A DNA stretch of 6,161 bases from Collinsella sp. (lineage in GTDB: Bacteria; Actinomycetota; Coriobacteriia; Coriobacteriales; Coriobacteriaceae), in NCBI GenBank assembly GCA_019414545.1, contig DXLV01000056.1, positions 3,793 to 9,953 of the forward strand, written 5' to 3'. Numbering within the stretch: the stretch's first letter is position 1; each line of letters opens with the position of its first letter. The translations under genes were made by a program, and so were the position numbers. Shown in pieces: positions 1-6,161 of this stretch. A model generated the notes under the pieces. That model did not search any database. It had not been told where the DNA came from and saw nothing but the letters and a program-made list of their open reading frames with translations.

Positions 1-535
1 TGGCGTTCGCGCCTACAAGTCTGCTCGCGAGGGCAATGCGGTGGACCTACCTCCGCGTCCCGTCGAGGTCTATGCCGCCGACCTGATCGCCGTGGGCGGC
101 GAAGGTGATACGTGTGTGTGGACCGTGGCGTTCTCGGTGAGTAAGGGCACCTATATCCGTGCGCTCGCTCGCGACTTGGGCCGCGCCTGCGAGAGCGCCG
201 CGCACATTTCCGCGCTGCGCCGCACGGCCTCCGGTGTTGTTTCCATTGGCGCTTGTCATGCGGTCGAGGAGCTTTCTCCCGAGTCCGCGGCTGGCTTTGC
301 CCTGGATCCCATTGCAGCCCTGGGCGCCACGCGTGTTGACTTGCCTGGCAATCTTGCCGACGATCTGCTCTGCGGCCGACGCATTCCCGTTGAGCGTGCG
401 CTTGCCGATTTCGATACCTCGAAGTCGCCTTTTGCGTTGGTGCTCGATGAGGGACTCAAGGCGCTTGCCCGCATTGAGAGTGGCCGCTTTGTCATGGAGC
501 ACGTGTTTCCGCAGGCAATCGGCGGTGTTCGATGA
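1..535 (+). CDS. truB: tRNA pseudouridine(55) synthase TruB, 3' part (5' end outside window)
   Basis: TruB converts U55 in the T-loop of most tRNAs to pseudouridine in the cytoplasm. The gene enters the window already in frame (first whole codon at position 2) and gives 177 residues before TGA 533-535. The start is GVRAYKSAREG, which matches the family's substrate-binding segment (NG-x-RAY-x-x-AR-x-G). It is followed by PPRPVEVY (residues 17-24), SKGTYIRALARDLG (47-60) and LRRTASG (72-78), all characteristic of TruB. The last 70 or so residues (LxxGRRIPV, then a short beta-rich tail ending in HVFPQ) look like the C-terminal PUA-like domain. The family is about 300 residues long, so roughly 120 residues are missing, including the catalytic Asp. 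GTG 41 is not the start, because clear TruB sequence precedes it. The stop overlaps the ribF start by four bases (ATGA), indicating translational coupling. Confidence 0.95.
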   Translation, partial: GVRAYKSAREGNAVDLPPRPVEVYAADLIAVGGEGDTCVWTVAFSVSKGTYIRALARDLGRACESAAHISALRRTASGVVSIGACHAVEELSPESAAGFALDPIAALGATRVDLPGNLADDLLCGRRIPVERALADFDTSKSPFALVLDEGLKALARIESGRFVMEHVFPQAIGGVR

Positions 536-1539
536 TGTTGTCCGCTCGCGAGCTCGCGCGTATCTTTTTCGCGGGCGAGTCGGACGAGGCTCGCATCGTC
601 ACTGCTGATGCGTTTGATGAGTGCGAGCACTTGGCTGCCGCATCGATTGCCATCGGCGTGTTCGATGGTGTGCACCGTGGACATCAGGAGCTCATTGCGG
701 CGCTTGTCCGTGATGCCCGTGCCCATGGCTGCAAGGCGGTCGTGGTCACTTTCGATCCCGACCCGGACGTTGTGGTGAGCCCTTCGCCCGCTCAAAAATT
801 GATGACGACGGCCGACCGTCTACATGCCTTGGCTCAGACCGGGGTCGATGCAGTGGTGGCCGTTCCCTTTACGCCTGAGGTTGCGGCACTCGACCATGTC
901 GGTTTTCTCGCACTGCTGTCACGCGTGGTCGACATTCGTTCGATTCGCGTTGGCAGCGATTTTAGGCTGGGTCGTGGCGGTGCTTCTGGTGTTGCCGAGA
1001 TGCGCACCTGGGGTGCCGAGCGCGGCGTTGACGTATACGGGCACGACCTGCTTTGCGAGGGCGGTGAGGCCATTTGCGCCACCCGCATTCGTCATGAGCT
1101 GGGACAGGGCCATGTGGAGCTTGCTGCTGAGTTGCTCGGCCGCCCGTATATGCTGCGTGGCGGTGTTGTTCGCGGCCGTCATGAGGGTTCTGGCATGGGC
1201 TTTCCCACGGCAAACCTGCAGGTTCCCGACGGCATTCAGGTGCCTGCCGATGGCGTGTATGAGGGCCTGGTGCTCGTCGATGACACCGTATGGCCTGCTG
1301 CCGTTAACGTCGGCCTGCCGCCGACGTATGCCGACGATGCCGCTTCATCGCATCTCGAGGCTAACTTAATTGGTTATACGGGCGACCTGTACGATGCTTC
1401 CGTTTCGCTGGCGTTTACGCGCTGGCTGCGTCCCTCGCGTGTGTTCGAATCGCTGGATGAGTTGATTGCGACCGTCGAGGGGAATATCGAGGACATTCGT
1501 CACAACTTGGGTGAGCAAGGGGTGGGCATCCGTGATTAG
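532..1539 (+). CDS. ribF: Bifunctional riboflavin kinase / FAD synthetase RibF
   Basis: This enzyme phosphorylates riboflavin to FMN and then adenylylates FMN to FAD, using ATP for both steps. The protein is 335 residues, normal for the prokaryotic two-domain form. The N-terminal adenylyltransferase domain shows GVFDGVHRGH (42-51), VVTFDPDP (71-78) and VGSDFRLGRGG (140-150). The C-terminal riboflavin kinase domain starts near residue 203 (LGRPYMLRG), carries GMGFPTANL (221-229) and NVGLPPTY (259-266), and has the likely catalytic Glu at 276 (HLEANLI). It ends with the usual VFESLDELIATVEGNIEDIR. The motif normally written ISSTxIR reads ICATRIR here (181-187), so both serines are replaced. ATG 532 sits in the truB stop as ATGA. 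ATG 535 is an equally possible start one codon later. No strong Shine-Dalgarno is visible, so expression is probably coupled to truB. No FMN riboswitch precedes the gene. Confidence 0.96.
   Translation: MMLSARELARIFFAGESDEARIVTADAFDECEHLAAASIAIGVFDGVHRGHQELIAALVRDARAHGCKAVVVTFDPDPDVVVSPSPAQKLMTTADRLHALAQTGVDAVVAVPFTPEVAALDHVGFLALLSRVVDIRSIRVGSDFRLGRGGASGVAEMRTWGAERGVDVYGHDLLCEGGEAICATRIRHELGQGHVELAAELLGRPYMLRGGVVRGRHEGSGMGFPTANLQVPDGIQVPADGVYEGLVLVDDTVWPAAVNVGLPPTYADDAASSHLEANLIGYTGDLYDASVSLAFTRWLRPSRVFESLDELIATVEGNIEDIRHNLGEQGVGIRD
1517..1534 (+). promoter_or_regulatory. Ribosome binding site and GTG start of dnaG inside the end of ribF
   Basis: AAGGGG at 1517-1522 is followed by 9 bases and then GTG at 1532-1534. 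All of it lies within the last codons of ribF, whose TAG stop is at 1537-1539. The site decides the dnaG start and suggests that dnaG translation is coupled to ribF. Confidence 0.75.
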
Positions 1540-3634
1540 CGATGAGGAAAAAGATCAGGTACGCGCTGCGTCCGACCTGGTTGCCATTGTGCAGGAAACG
1601 GTTGAGCTCAAGCCCCGCGGCCATGAGTTTTGGGGCTGCTGCCCGTTTCATGGCGAAAAGACTCCGTCCTTCCACATTATTCCCGCCACGCAGGTGTGGC
1701 ATTGCTTTGGCTGCGGCGAGGGTGGCGACGTCTTCACCTATATCATGAAGCGTGAAAACCTTAGCTTTCCCGAGTCAATCCGTTATTTGGCCGATCGTGC
1801 GGGTATTGAGCTGCACGACACCGGAGATCGCCGCGAGCGCGGCACCAAGCGTGCCCGCATCTACGATCTGTGCGCCGAGACCGCCCAGTTCTACCACACC
1901 ATGCTTATGCGCGGTAAGGATGGCCGTCCACGTGAGTACTTTGCCAGCCGCGGCATGGGTGGCGACGTCTGCCGCCGCTACTGCCTGGGCTTTGCACCGG
2001 GCCGTAACGCGCTGGTGTCGCACCTGTCCCAGGCGGGTTTTACCCCGCAGGAGATGATCGACGCCAACGTTGCCGTGAGCCGCGGGCGCGGGCAGCTTGC
2101 CGACCGCTTCTACGACCGCGTAATGTTCCCCATCTTTGACGAGCAGGGTCACAACATTGCCTTTGGCGGTCGCATCATGGGTGACGGCCAACCCAAGTAT
2201 CTCAACACCGCCGAGACGAGTGTGTTCCATAAAAAGCGAAACCTCTACGGTTTTAATTGGGCCAAGGAGTTTATCGTCGCGCAGGATACCGCCATCGTGG
2301 TGGAGGGCTATACCGATTGCATCGCCTGCTGGGAGGCGGGGATTAAAAACGTTGTCGCCACGCTGGGCACCGCGCTCACGGAGCATCACGTCAAGACGCT
2401 CACTCGCTTTGCCAAGCGCATCGTGTACATGTTCGATGGTGACGCCGCCGGCCAAAAGGCCGCTCGCCGTGCGATTCAGTTTATCGAGCAGGATTCTATG
2501 GACCTGCGCTGCGTGGTGCTGCCCGACGGCAACGATCCCATGGAGTTCATCACGGCGCACGGCGGAGAGGAACTGCAGAAACGCATTGACGCCGCCGAGC
2601 CCCTCATGGACTTTGTGTACCGTTCGCTGCAGGAGTCGAGCGACATCACCACGCCGGGCGGTCGCGCCAAGGCGCTGGAGGACGCTCTCACGCTCATCTA
2701 TCCGCTGCGCGATAGCTATATGATTGACACGTACTTTATCCAGATTGCCGATCTGTTGGGTTTGGATCTGGAGACGGTGCGAGCGAGTTCGGGTCGCGTG
2801 TTTCACGATGTCGCCAAGCGCGAAGATGCGGAGCGCCGTCGCGAGCAAAACTATAAACGCCAGCGGGCACAGGCTGAGCGGTCCGGTAGCGCGGGCGGTC
2901 GGGCGTCTGGTTCGCAGGGGACATCTCGTGGTGCTTGGGCTTCGGGCGCGACTCCGGCCGTAGCGGCGCCGGTCGAGGAAGAACCGTACGACTGCGTCCC
3001 GCTCGATGCCTATGGCGCTGCACCAGTGGAGGTCGTTGACGACTTGCCGCCAATCGATGTGCCCGATGGTGTGGGCGCTGTGCCTGTGGCTGATGGTTTG
3101 GGCGCACCGGCTGCGGCGGCGCCGATGGTTCTTACCGATCTGGAGCGCAAGTCCTTGGCAGGGGAGCGCGAGCTGCTGACCATGCTCACGAGCTATCCCG
3201 ACCTGTTCCGCACGTATGCCGACCGCATCTGCTCCATCGAGTGGGTTGACCCACGTCACGAGTCCATCGCGTGGGCCGTTCTGGCAACGCCGCCGGGAAC
3301 CGATCCCGCAGCCTGCATGGATGCGGCGCGCTCGGTGTGTCCCGATGCGGCAACGCTTGTGAGTGCCGGGCGCATCTCGGCGACGAGCAAGCACCCCACC
3401 GAGACGAACATCGTGTTCATGCTCGATACGCTCGAGCTCTACACCATCAAGCGCCGCATGCGTGCTGCACAGGCCAGACTGCGCCAGGACCGTTCACTCG
3501 ATGGTGAGGCCCGTCGCGCGCTGACCGTTCAGGCCGCGCAAGATTCGCAGCGTCAACGCGAACTGCAAAAGTCGATCGGCGGCGTGGCGGACCCGTTCCG
3601 TTTGATCGGCCTGGAGGCTGCAGGCACCGAATAA
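1532..3634 (+). CDS. dnaG: DNA primase DnaG
   Basis: DnaG makes RNA primers at the replication fork and works with the replicative helicase. From GTG 1532 the protein is 700 residues. The N-terminal CHC2-type zinc-binding domain has Cys37, His40, Cys58 and Cys61 (CPFHGEKTPSF, then WHCFGCGEGGD). The catalytic core contains RVMFPIFDEQG (196-206), FGGR (211-214), then the TOPRIM elements EGYTD (258-262), LGTALT (278-283) and FDGDAAG (301-307), with Glu258, Asp302 and Asp304 as expected metal-binding acids. Residues about 430-535 form a low-complexity linker, and about 536-700 would be the helicase-interacting domain. Family members are often near 600 residues, so the linker explains the extra length. 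GTG 1532 is chosen over ATG 1466 because DnaG homology begins at MISDEEK, AAGGGG lies 9 bases upstream, and ATG 1466 would overlap ribF by 74 bases. With GTG 1532 the overlap with ribF is 8 bases. Confidence 0.97.
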   Translation: MISDEEKDQVRAASDLVAIVQETVELKPRGHEFWGCCPFHGEKTPSFHIIPATQVWHCFGCGEGGDVFTYIMKRENLSFPESIRYLADRAGIELHDTGDRRERGTKRARIYDLCAETAQFYHTMLMRGKDGRPREYFASRGMGGDVCRRYCLGFAPGRNALVSHLSQAGFTPQEMIDANVAVSRGRGQLADRFYDRVMFPIFDEQGHNIAFGGRIMGDGQPKYLNTAETSVFHKKRNLYGFNWAKEFIVAQDTAIVVEGYTDCIACWEAGIKNVVATLGTALTEHHVKTLTRFAKRIVYMFDGDAAGQKAARRAIQFIEQDSMDLRCVVLPDGNDPMEFITAHGGEELQKRIDAAEPLMDFVYRSLQESSDITTPGGRAKALEDALTLIYPLRDSYMIDTYFIQIADLLGLDLETVRASSGRVFHDVAKREDAERRREQNYKRQRAQAERSGSAGGRASGSQGTSRGAWASGATPAVAAPVEEEPYDCVPLDAYGAAPVEVVDDLPPIDVPDGVGAVPVADGLGAPAAAAPMVLTDLERKSLAGERELLTMLTSYPDLFRTYADRICSIEWVDPRHESIAWAVLATPPGTDPAACMDAARSVCPDAATLVSAGRISATSKHPTETNIVFMLDTLELYTIKRRMRAAQARLRQDRSLDGEARRALTVQAAQDSQRQRELQKSIGGVADPFRLIGLEAAGTE

Positions 3635-3668
3635 GCCTAAATGTTGTGGTCAACCAGCGTATTCTCGC

Positions 3669-3696
3669 CTATATCCAGCCCTCTTTATGGGTATAG
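3669..3696. repeat. Inverted repeat upstream of the sigma factor gene (possible operator)
   Basis: CTATATCC (3669-3676) and GGGTATAG (3689-3696) are inverted copies with one A/G difference, separated by 12 bases. The half-site centres are 20 bases apart, about two helical turns. As RNA the arms would pair over 8 positions with one G-U pair. No T-run follows, so it is a poor intrinsic terminator for dnaG. The right arm lies where the -35 region of the proposed rpoD promoter would fall. A regulatory role is inference. Confidence 0.45.
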
Positions 3697-3709
3697 ACGT
3701 CAATGTGTG

Positions 3710-3718
3710 TGCTAAAGT
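3710..3718 (+). promoter_or_regulatory. Candidate extended -10 promoter of the sigma factor gene
   Basis: TGCTAAAGT at 3710-3718 fits an extended -10 element (TGn followed by TAAAGT). No good -35 hexamer lies 16-18 bases upstream, which is tolerated in extended -10 promoters. Transcription would start near 3725, leaving a leader of about 26 bases. That is enough for the Shine-Dalgarno at 3739-3745 and too short for a start at ATG 3736. Read-through from dnaG could also feed this gene. Confidence 0.4.
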
Positions 3719-3738
3719 ATTGAGTCCTGTGGACTATG

Positions 3739-3750
3739 AAGGGAGAATCT

Positions 3751-3753
<3 letters not shown>
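3739..3753 (+). promoter_or_regulatory. Shine-Dalgarno and GTG start of the sigma factor gene
   Basis: AAGGGAG (3739-3745) is followed by 5 bases and GTG 3751-3753. The in-frame ATG at 3736-3738 is directly next to this purine run and has no good ribosome binding site of its own, so GTG 3751 is the better start. Confidence 0.75.
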
Positions 3754-5100
<1,347 letters not shown>

Positions 5101-5109
5101 GTCAGCAAG

Positions 5110-5143
5110 AGGCGCCTTCAAGCACATCCGCTTGGGGGCGCCT
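5110..5143 (+). terminator. Strong hairpin after the sigma factor gene, possible terminator
   Basis: AGGCGCCTTCAAG (5110-5122) and CTTGGGGGCGCCT (5131-5143) pair over 13 positions, two of them G-U, around an 8-base loop. The hairpin starts 10 bases after the rpoD stop, where a terminator is expected. However, it is followed by TTCATGTAG, not a T-run. It may end transcription weakly, or act as a 3'-end-stabilising or Rho-associated structure. Confidence 0.5.
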
Positions 5144-5150
5144 TCATGTA

Positions 5151-5174
5151 GTCGTTGGGGACGTCCCCAATGAC
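5151..5174. repeat. 24-base near-perfect palindrome with core TTGGGGACGTCCCCAA
   Basis: The 16-base core at 5155-5170 is a perfect palindrome. Three further pairs (GTC/GAC) plus one G-T position extend it to 5151-5174. As RNA it would form a 10-bp stem with an ACGT loop. No T-run follows on the + strand. Its compactness and G4/C4 arms recall REP-type intergenic repeats, but only one copy is in the window, so a repeat family cannot be shown here. Confidence 0.6.
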
Positions 5175-5182
5175 TAGGTCGG

Positions 5183-5230
5183 AAAAAATCTCAAAAAAGT
5201 TCTTGCCCTAAGCTGATTCGTCCGTATAAT
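5183..5230 (+). promoter_or_regulatory. Strong promoter of the tRNA-Asn pair with A-tracts
   Basis: TTGCCC (5203-5208) and a perfect TATAAT (5225-5230) are separated by 16 bases. Two A-runs (5183-5188 and 5193-5198) lie just upstream of the -35, as in the UP elements of stable-RNA promoters. Transcription would start near 5237, about 24 bases before the first tRNA. This is the best promoter in the window and fits the sigma factor encoded beside it. Confidence 0.8.
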
Positions 5231-5260
5231 AAACTTCGTTGCTTGAGAGCACGCACCTAT

Positions 5261-5335
5261 TCCTCGGTAGCTCAATGGTAGAGCACGCGGCTGTTAACCG
5301 CGCTGTTGTAGGTTCGAGTCCTACCCGGGGAGCCA
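5261..5335 (+). tRNA. tRNA-Asn (anticodon GTT), copy 1
   Basis: The 75-base sequence folds as a standard cloverleaf. The acceptor stem is TCCTCGG/CCGGGGA with one T-G pair, the D stem GCTC/GAGC, the anticodon stem CGCGG/CCGCG with loop CTGTTAA (anticodon GTT, reading AAC and AAT), the variable loop CTGTT, and the T stem GTAGG/CCTAC with loop TTCGAGT. The discriminator is G and the 3' CCA is encoded. It is the first gene behind the promoter at 5203-5230 and is identical to copy 2. Confidence 0.97.
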
Positions 5336-5344
5336 GAATTTCTC

Positions 5345-5365
5345 AGCCCATTCCGCTGGGCTTTT
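5345..5365 (+). other. Short hairpin in the spacer between the two tRNA-Asn genes
   Basis: AGCCC (5345-5349) and GGGCT (5358-5362) form a 5-bp stem with an 8-base loop, followed by TTT. It could be a weak attenuator that lowers expression of copy 2, or a processing signal in the shared precursor. The stem is too short to call a terminator with confidence. Confidence 0.35.
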
Positions 5366-5369
5366 AAAT

Positions 5370-5444
5370 TCCTCGGTAGCTCAATGGTAGAGCACGCGGC
5401 TGTTAACCGCGCTGTTGTAGGTTCGAGTCCTACCCGGGGAGCCA
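5370..5444 (+). tRNA. tRNA-Asn (anticodon GTT), copy 2
   Basis: This is a base-for-base copy of the tRNA at 5261-5335, with the same cloverleaf, GTT anticodon and encoded CCA. The identity continues 2 bases upstream (AT) and 1 base downstream (G). No separate promoter is visible in the 34-base spacer, so it is probably co-transcribed with copy 1. It ends 6 bases before the terminator at 5451-5480. Confidence 0.97.
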
Positions 5445-5450
5445 GGTTGT

Positions 5451-5480
5451 AAAACCCGTCGCTTATGCGGCGGGTTTTTT
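5451..5480 (+). terminator. Intrinsic terminator of the tRNA-Asn transcript
   Basis: CCCGTCGC (5455-5462) and GCGGCGGG (5467-5474) form an 8-bp stem with one G-U pair and a TTAT loop, followed by six T (5475-5480). AAAA before the stem pairs with the T-run. This is a classic Rho-independent terminator and separates the tRNAs from the genes after them. Confidence 0.9.
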
Positions 5481-5576
5481 CATGCCGCGACCACTTGACT
5501 CGAACGTTGCCATATCAACATTTCGTGTCGAGGATGTAATCCCGCGACCCACCACCTCAACATGGCGCGGTCGTTG

Positions 5577-5582
5577 TAGAAT
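5577..5582 (+). promoter_or_regulatory. Candidate -10 element for the Asp23-family gene
   Basis: TAGAAT at 5577-5582 is close to the -10 consensus. It lies after the tRNA terminator and about 57 bases before the GTG start. No recognisable -35 lies 16-18 bases upstream (the region reads ACCTCA), so the call is weak. A promoter is still expected here because the terminator closes the preceding unit. The remaining sequence from 5481 to 5576 shows no gene. Confidence 0.3.
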
Positions 5583-5606
5583 ATTGCAATGATTGCTCCC
5601 ACGACA

Positions 5607-5623
5607 TGGTGCCGCGAGCACCA
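5607..5623 (+). promoter_or_regulatory. Leader hairpin directly before the Asp23-family ribosome binding site
   Basis: TGGTGC (5607-5612) and GCACCA (5618-5623) are perfect inverted repeats around CGCGA. The stem ends 3 bases before AAGGAG (5627-5632). In mRNA it could influence ribosome access or 5'-end stability. It also contains part of the ATG at 5606, another reason not to use that codon as the start. Confidence 0.4.
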
Positions 5624-5626
5624 GAT

Positions 5627-5641
5627 AAGGAGATTCTTGTG
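5627..5641 (+). promoter_or_regulatory. Shine-Dalgarno and GTG start of the Asp23-family gene
   Basis: AAGGAG (5627-5632), 6 bases, then GTG 5639-5641 is an ideal arrangement. The in-frame ATG at 5606 lies upstream of this site with no Shine-Dalgarno of its own, so GTG is the supported start. Confidence 0.85.
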
Positions 5642-5995
5642 TCTGAGACCATTAACGGCAGCCTGAGCGTCTCGAACGACGTTATTGCCGATATTGCCGG
5701 TTATGCCGCGATGACGTGCTATGGCGTCGTTGGTATGGCTGAGCAGCTCCAAGGCGCCGAGAGCGTGCGCCTGCTTGCCGGTCAGCGCCTCCGCAAGGGC
5801 GTGCTTGTCTCCGCCGACGAGAACGGCCTTACGGTCGATCTTCACGTCGTGCTCGAGAACGGCGTCAACATGAAGTCCGTCTGCCACAATCTTTCGAGCT
5901 CCGTTGCCTTCACCCTGCAGGAGATCGCCCAGATCGATCCCGCCAGCCTTAAGATCGGCATTCACATCGACGCGCTCAAGAGCCGTCTGAACTAG
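5639..5995 (+). CDS. Asp23/Gls24 family envelope stress-type protein
   Basis: The 118-residue protein covers a single Asp23/Gls24 domain (DUF322), the usual length for the YloU-like members. The N-terminus INGSLSVSNDVIADIAGYAAMTCYGVVGMAE (5-35) matches the family pattern G-x-I-x-I-x-x-x-V-I-A-x-I-A-x-x-A-A followed by a GV-x-G-M element. KGVLVSADENGLTVDLHVVLENGVNM (53-78) matches the central strands. The end, VCHNLSSSVAFTLQEIAQIDPASLKIGIHIDAL, matches the last helix and strand. No signal peptide or membrane segment is seen, so it is cytoplasmic or bound to a membrane partner. In staphylococci, Asp23 lies at the membrane through AmaP, and no such anchor is encoded here. The short homologue beside fakA in Firmicutes has no firm biochemical role. 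It lies 27 bases before the fakA-like gene, probably in one operon. Confidence 0.9.
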   Translation: MSETINGSLSVSNDVIADIAGYAAMTCYGVVGMAEQLQGAESVRLLAGQRLRKGVLVSADENGLTVDLHVVLENGVNMKSVCHNLSSSVAFTLQEIAQIDPASLKIGIHIDALKSRLN

Positions 5996-6022
5996 CATCC
6001 GAAAACGGAGATTCAAATACCC

Positions 6023-6161
6023 ATGATTGCAAAGACCATTCGCACCTGTTTTCCGATCGCTGCGGCTGCTGTTTCCGACAAGGCCGAGGAGATCAACAAG
6101 CTCAATGTCTTCCCCGTACCCGACGGCGACACCGGTACCAACATGTCGCTCACGCTCGCCT
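6023..6161 (+). CDS. DAK2-domain protein, FakA/YloV-like fatty acid kinase, 5' part (cut by window end)
   Basis: Only the first 46 codons are present. The sequence AEEINKLNVFPVPDGDTGTNMSLTLA (21-46) contains the signature NVFPVPDGDTGTNM of the DhaL/DAK2 nucleotide-binding domain. Asp34, Asp36 and Asn40 fall where the family binds Mg-ATP. In characterised Firmicutes relatives, FakA phosphorylates fatty acids delivered by FakB proteins, producing acyl phosphates for phospholipid synthesis. A DhaL subunit of dihydroxyacetone kinase is less likely, given the Asp23-family neighbour and the start-proximal NVFPVPDGDTGTNM. ATG 6023 is the only usable start after the preceding stop. The nearest Shine-Dalgarno-like run, GGAG at 6007-6010, is 12 bases away, which is long, so translation may lean on coupling to the gene before it. 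The C-terminal domain cannot be seen. Confidence 0.9.
   Translation, partial: MIAKTIRTCFPIAAAAVSDKAEEINKLNVFPVPDGDTGTNMSLTLA

Noticed and set aside
480..531. FMN riboswitch before ribF
   Set aside because: This stretch is truB coding sequence. The genes overlap, and no aptamer-like fold or leader is possible.
1466..1531. ATG 1466 as an earlier start of dnaG
   Set aside because: It would add 22 residues without family similarity and overlap ribF by 74 bases. GTG 1532 has a Shine-Dalgarno and begins at the conserved N-terminus.
1775..3394. Long open frame of 539 codons on the - strand opposite dnaG
   Set aside because: It lies antisense to a certain primase gene. Open antisense frames are common where the sense codons are GC-rich. 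The translation shows no recognisable domain.
3736..3750. ATG 3736 as the start of the sigma factor gene
   Set aside because: The codon abuts the Shine-Dalgarno that serves GTG 3751, and the likely transcript would begin only about 11 bases before it.
5259..5445. Two spaced identical repeats, as in a short CRISPR array
   Set aside because: Each repeat is a complete tRNA cloverleaf with anticodon and CCA, and no cas gene is present.
5480..6016. Open frame of 178 codons on the - strand opposite the Asp23-family gene
   Set aside because: The + strand frame has a family match and an ideal ribosome binding site. The antisense frame has no recognisable motif and runs into the tRNA terminator.

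Overview
The window is a GC-rich stretch of bacterial chromosome filled with housekeeping genes, all on the + strand. Gram-positive relatedness is suggested by the Asp23/Gls24-FakA pair and by the SigA and DnaG sequences. The GC-rich codon use, GTG starts and the DnaG N-terminus (MISDEEKDQVRAASDLVAIV) resemble Actinomycetota of the class Coriobacteriia, possibly a Collinsella-like gut bacterium. That placement is from memory of the families, not from a search.

Positions 1-3634 hold three tightly packed genes: the 3' part of truB (tRNA pseudouridine-55 synthase), ribF (bifunctional riboflavin kinase/FAD synthetase) and dnaG (primase). truB and ribF overlap by 4 bases. ribF and dnaG overlap by 8 bases once dnaG is started at GTG 1532. 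No promoter is visible between them, so they are probably co-transcribed from upstream of the window.

Positions 3635-3750 are a short control region with an inverted repeat and an extended -10-like promoter. It leads into the primary sigma factor gene (3751-5100), whose best start is GTG 3751.

Positions 5101-5480 hold a strong hairpin, a second near-perfect palindrome, a strong tRNA-type promoter with A-tracts, two identical tRNA-Asn(GTT) genes separated by a 34-base spacer, and a clear intrinsic terminator. Positions 5481-5638 are a leader and promoter region. An Asp23/Gls24-family gene follows (5639-5995), then the first 46 codons of a FakA/DAK-type kinase gene (6023 to the window end).

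The genes serve RNA modification, flavin cofactor synthesis, replication priming, core transcription, translation and probably fatty-acid phosphorylation. I see no mobile element, CRISPR array, toxin, defence locus or unknown system. The points worth a second look are small: a long charge-segregated linker in DnaG, an acidic-then-basic segment in SigA, an altered SSTxIR motif in RibF, an operator-like repeat before the sigma gene, and a REP-like palindrome after it.
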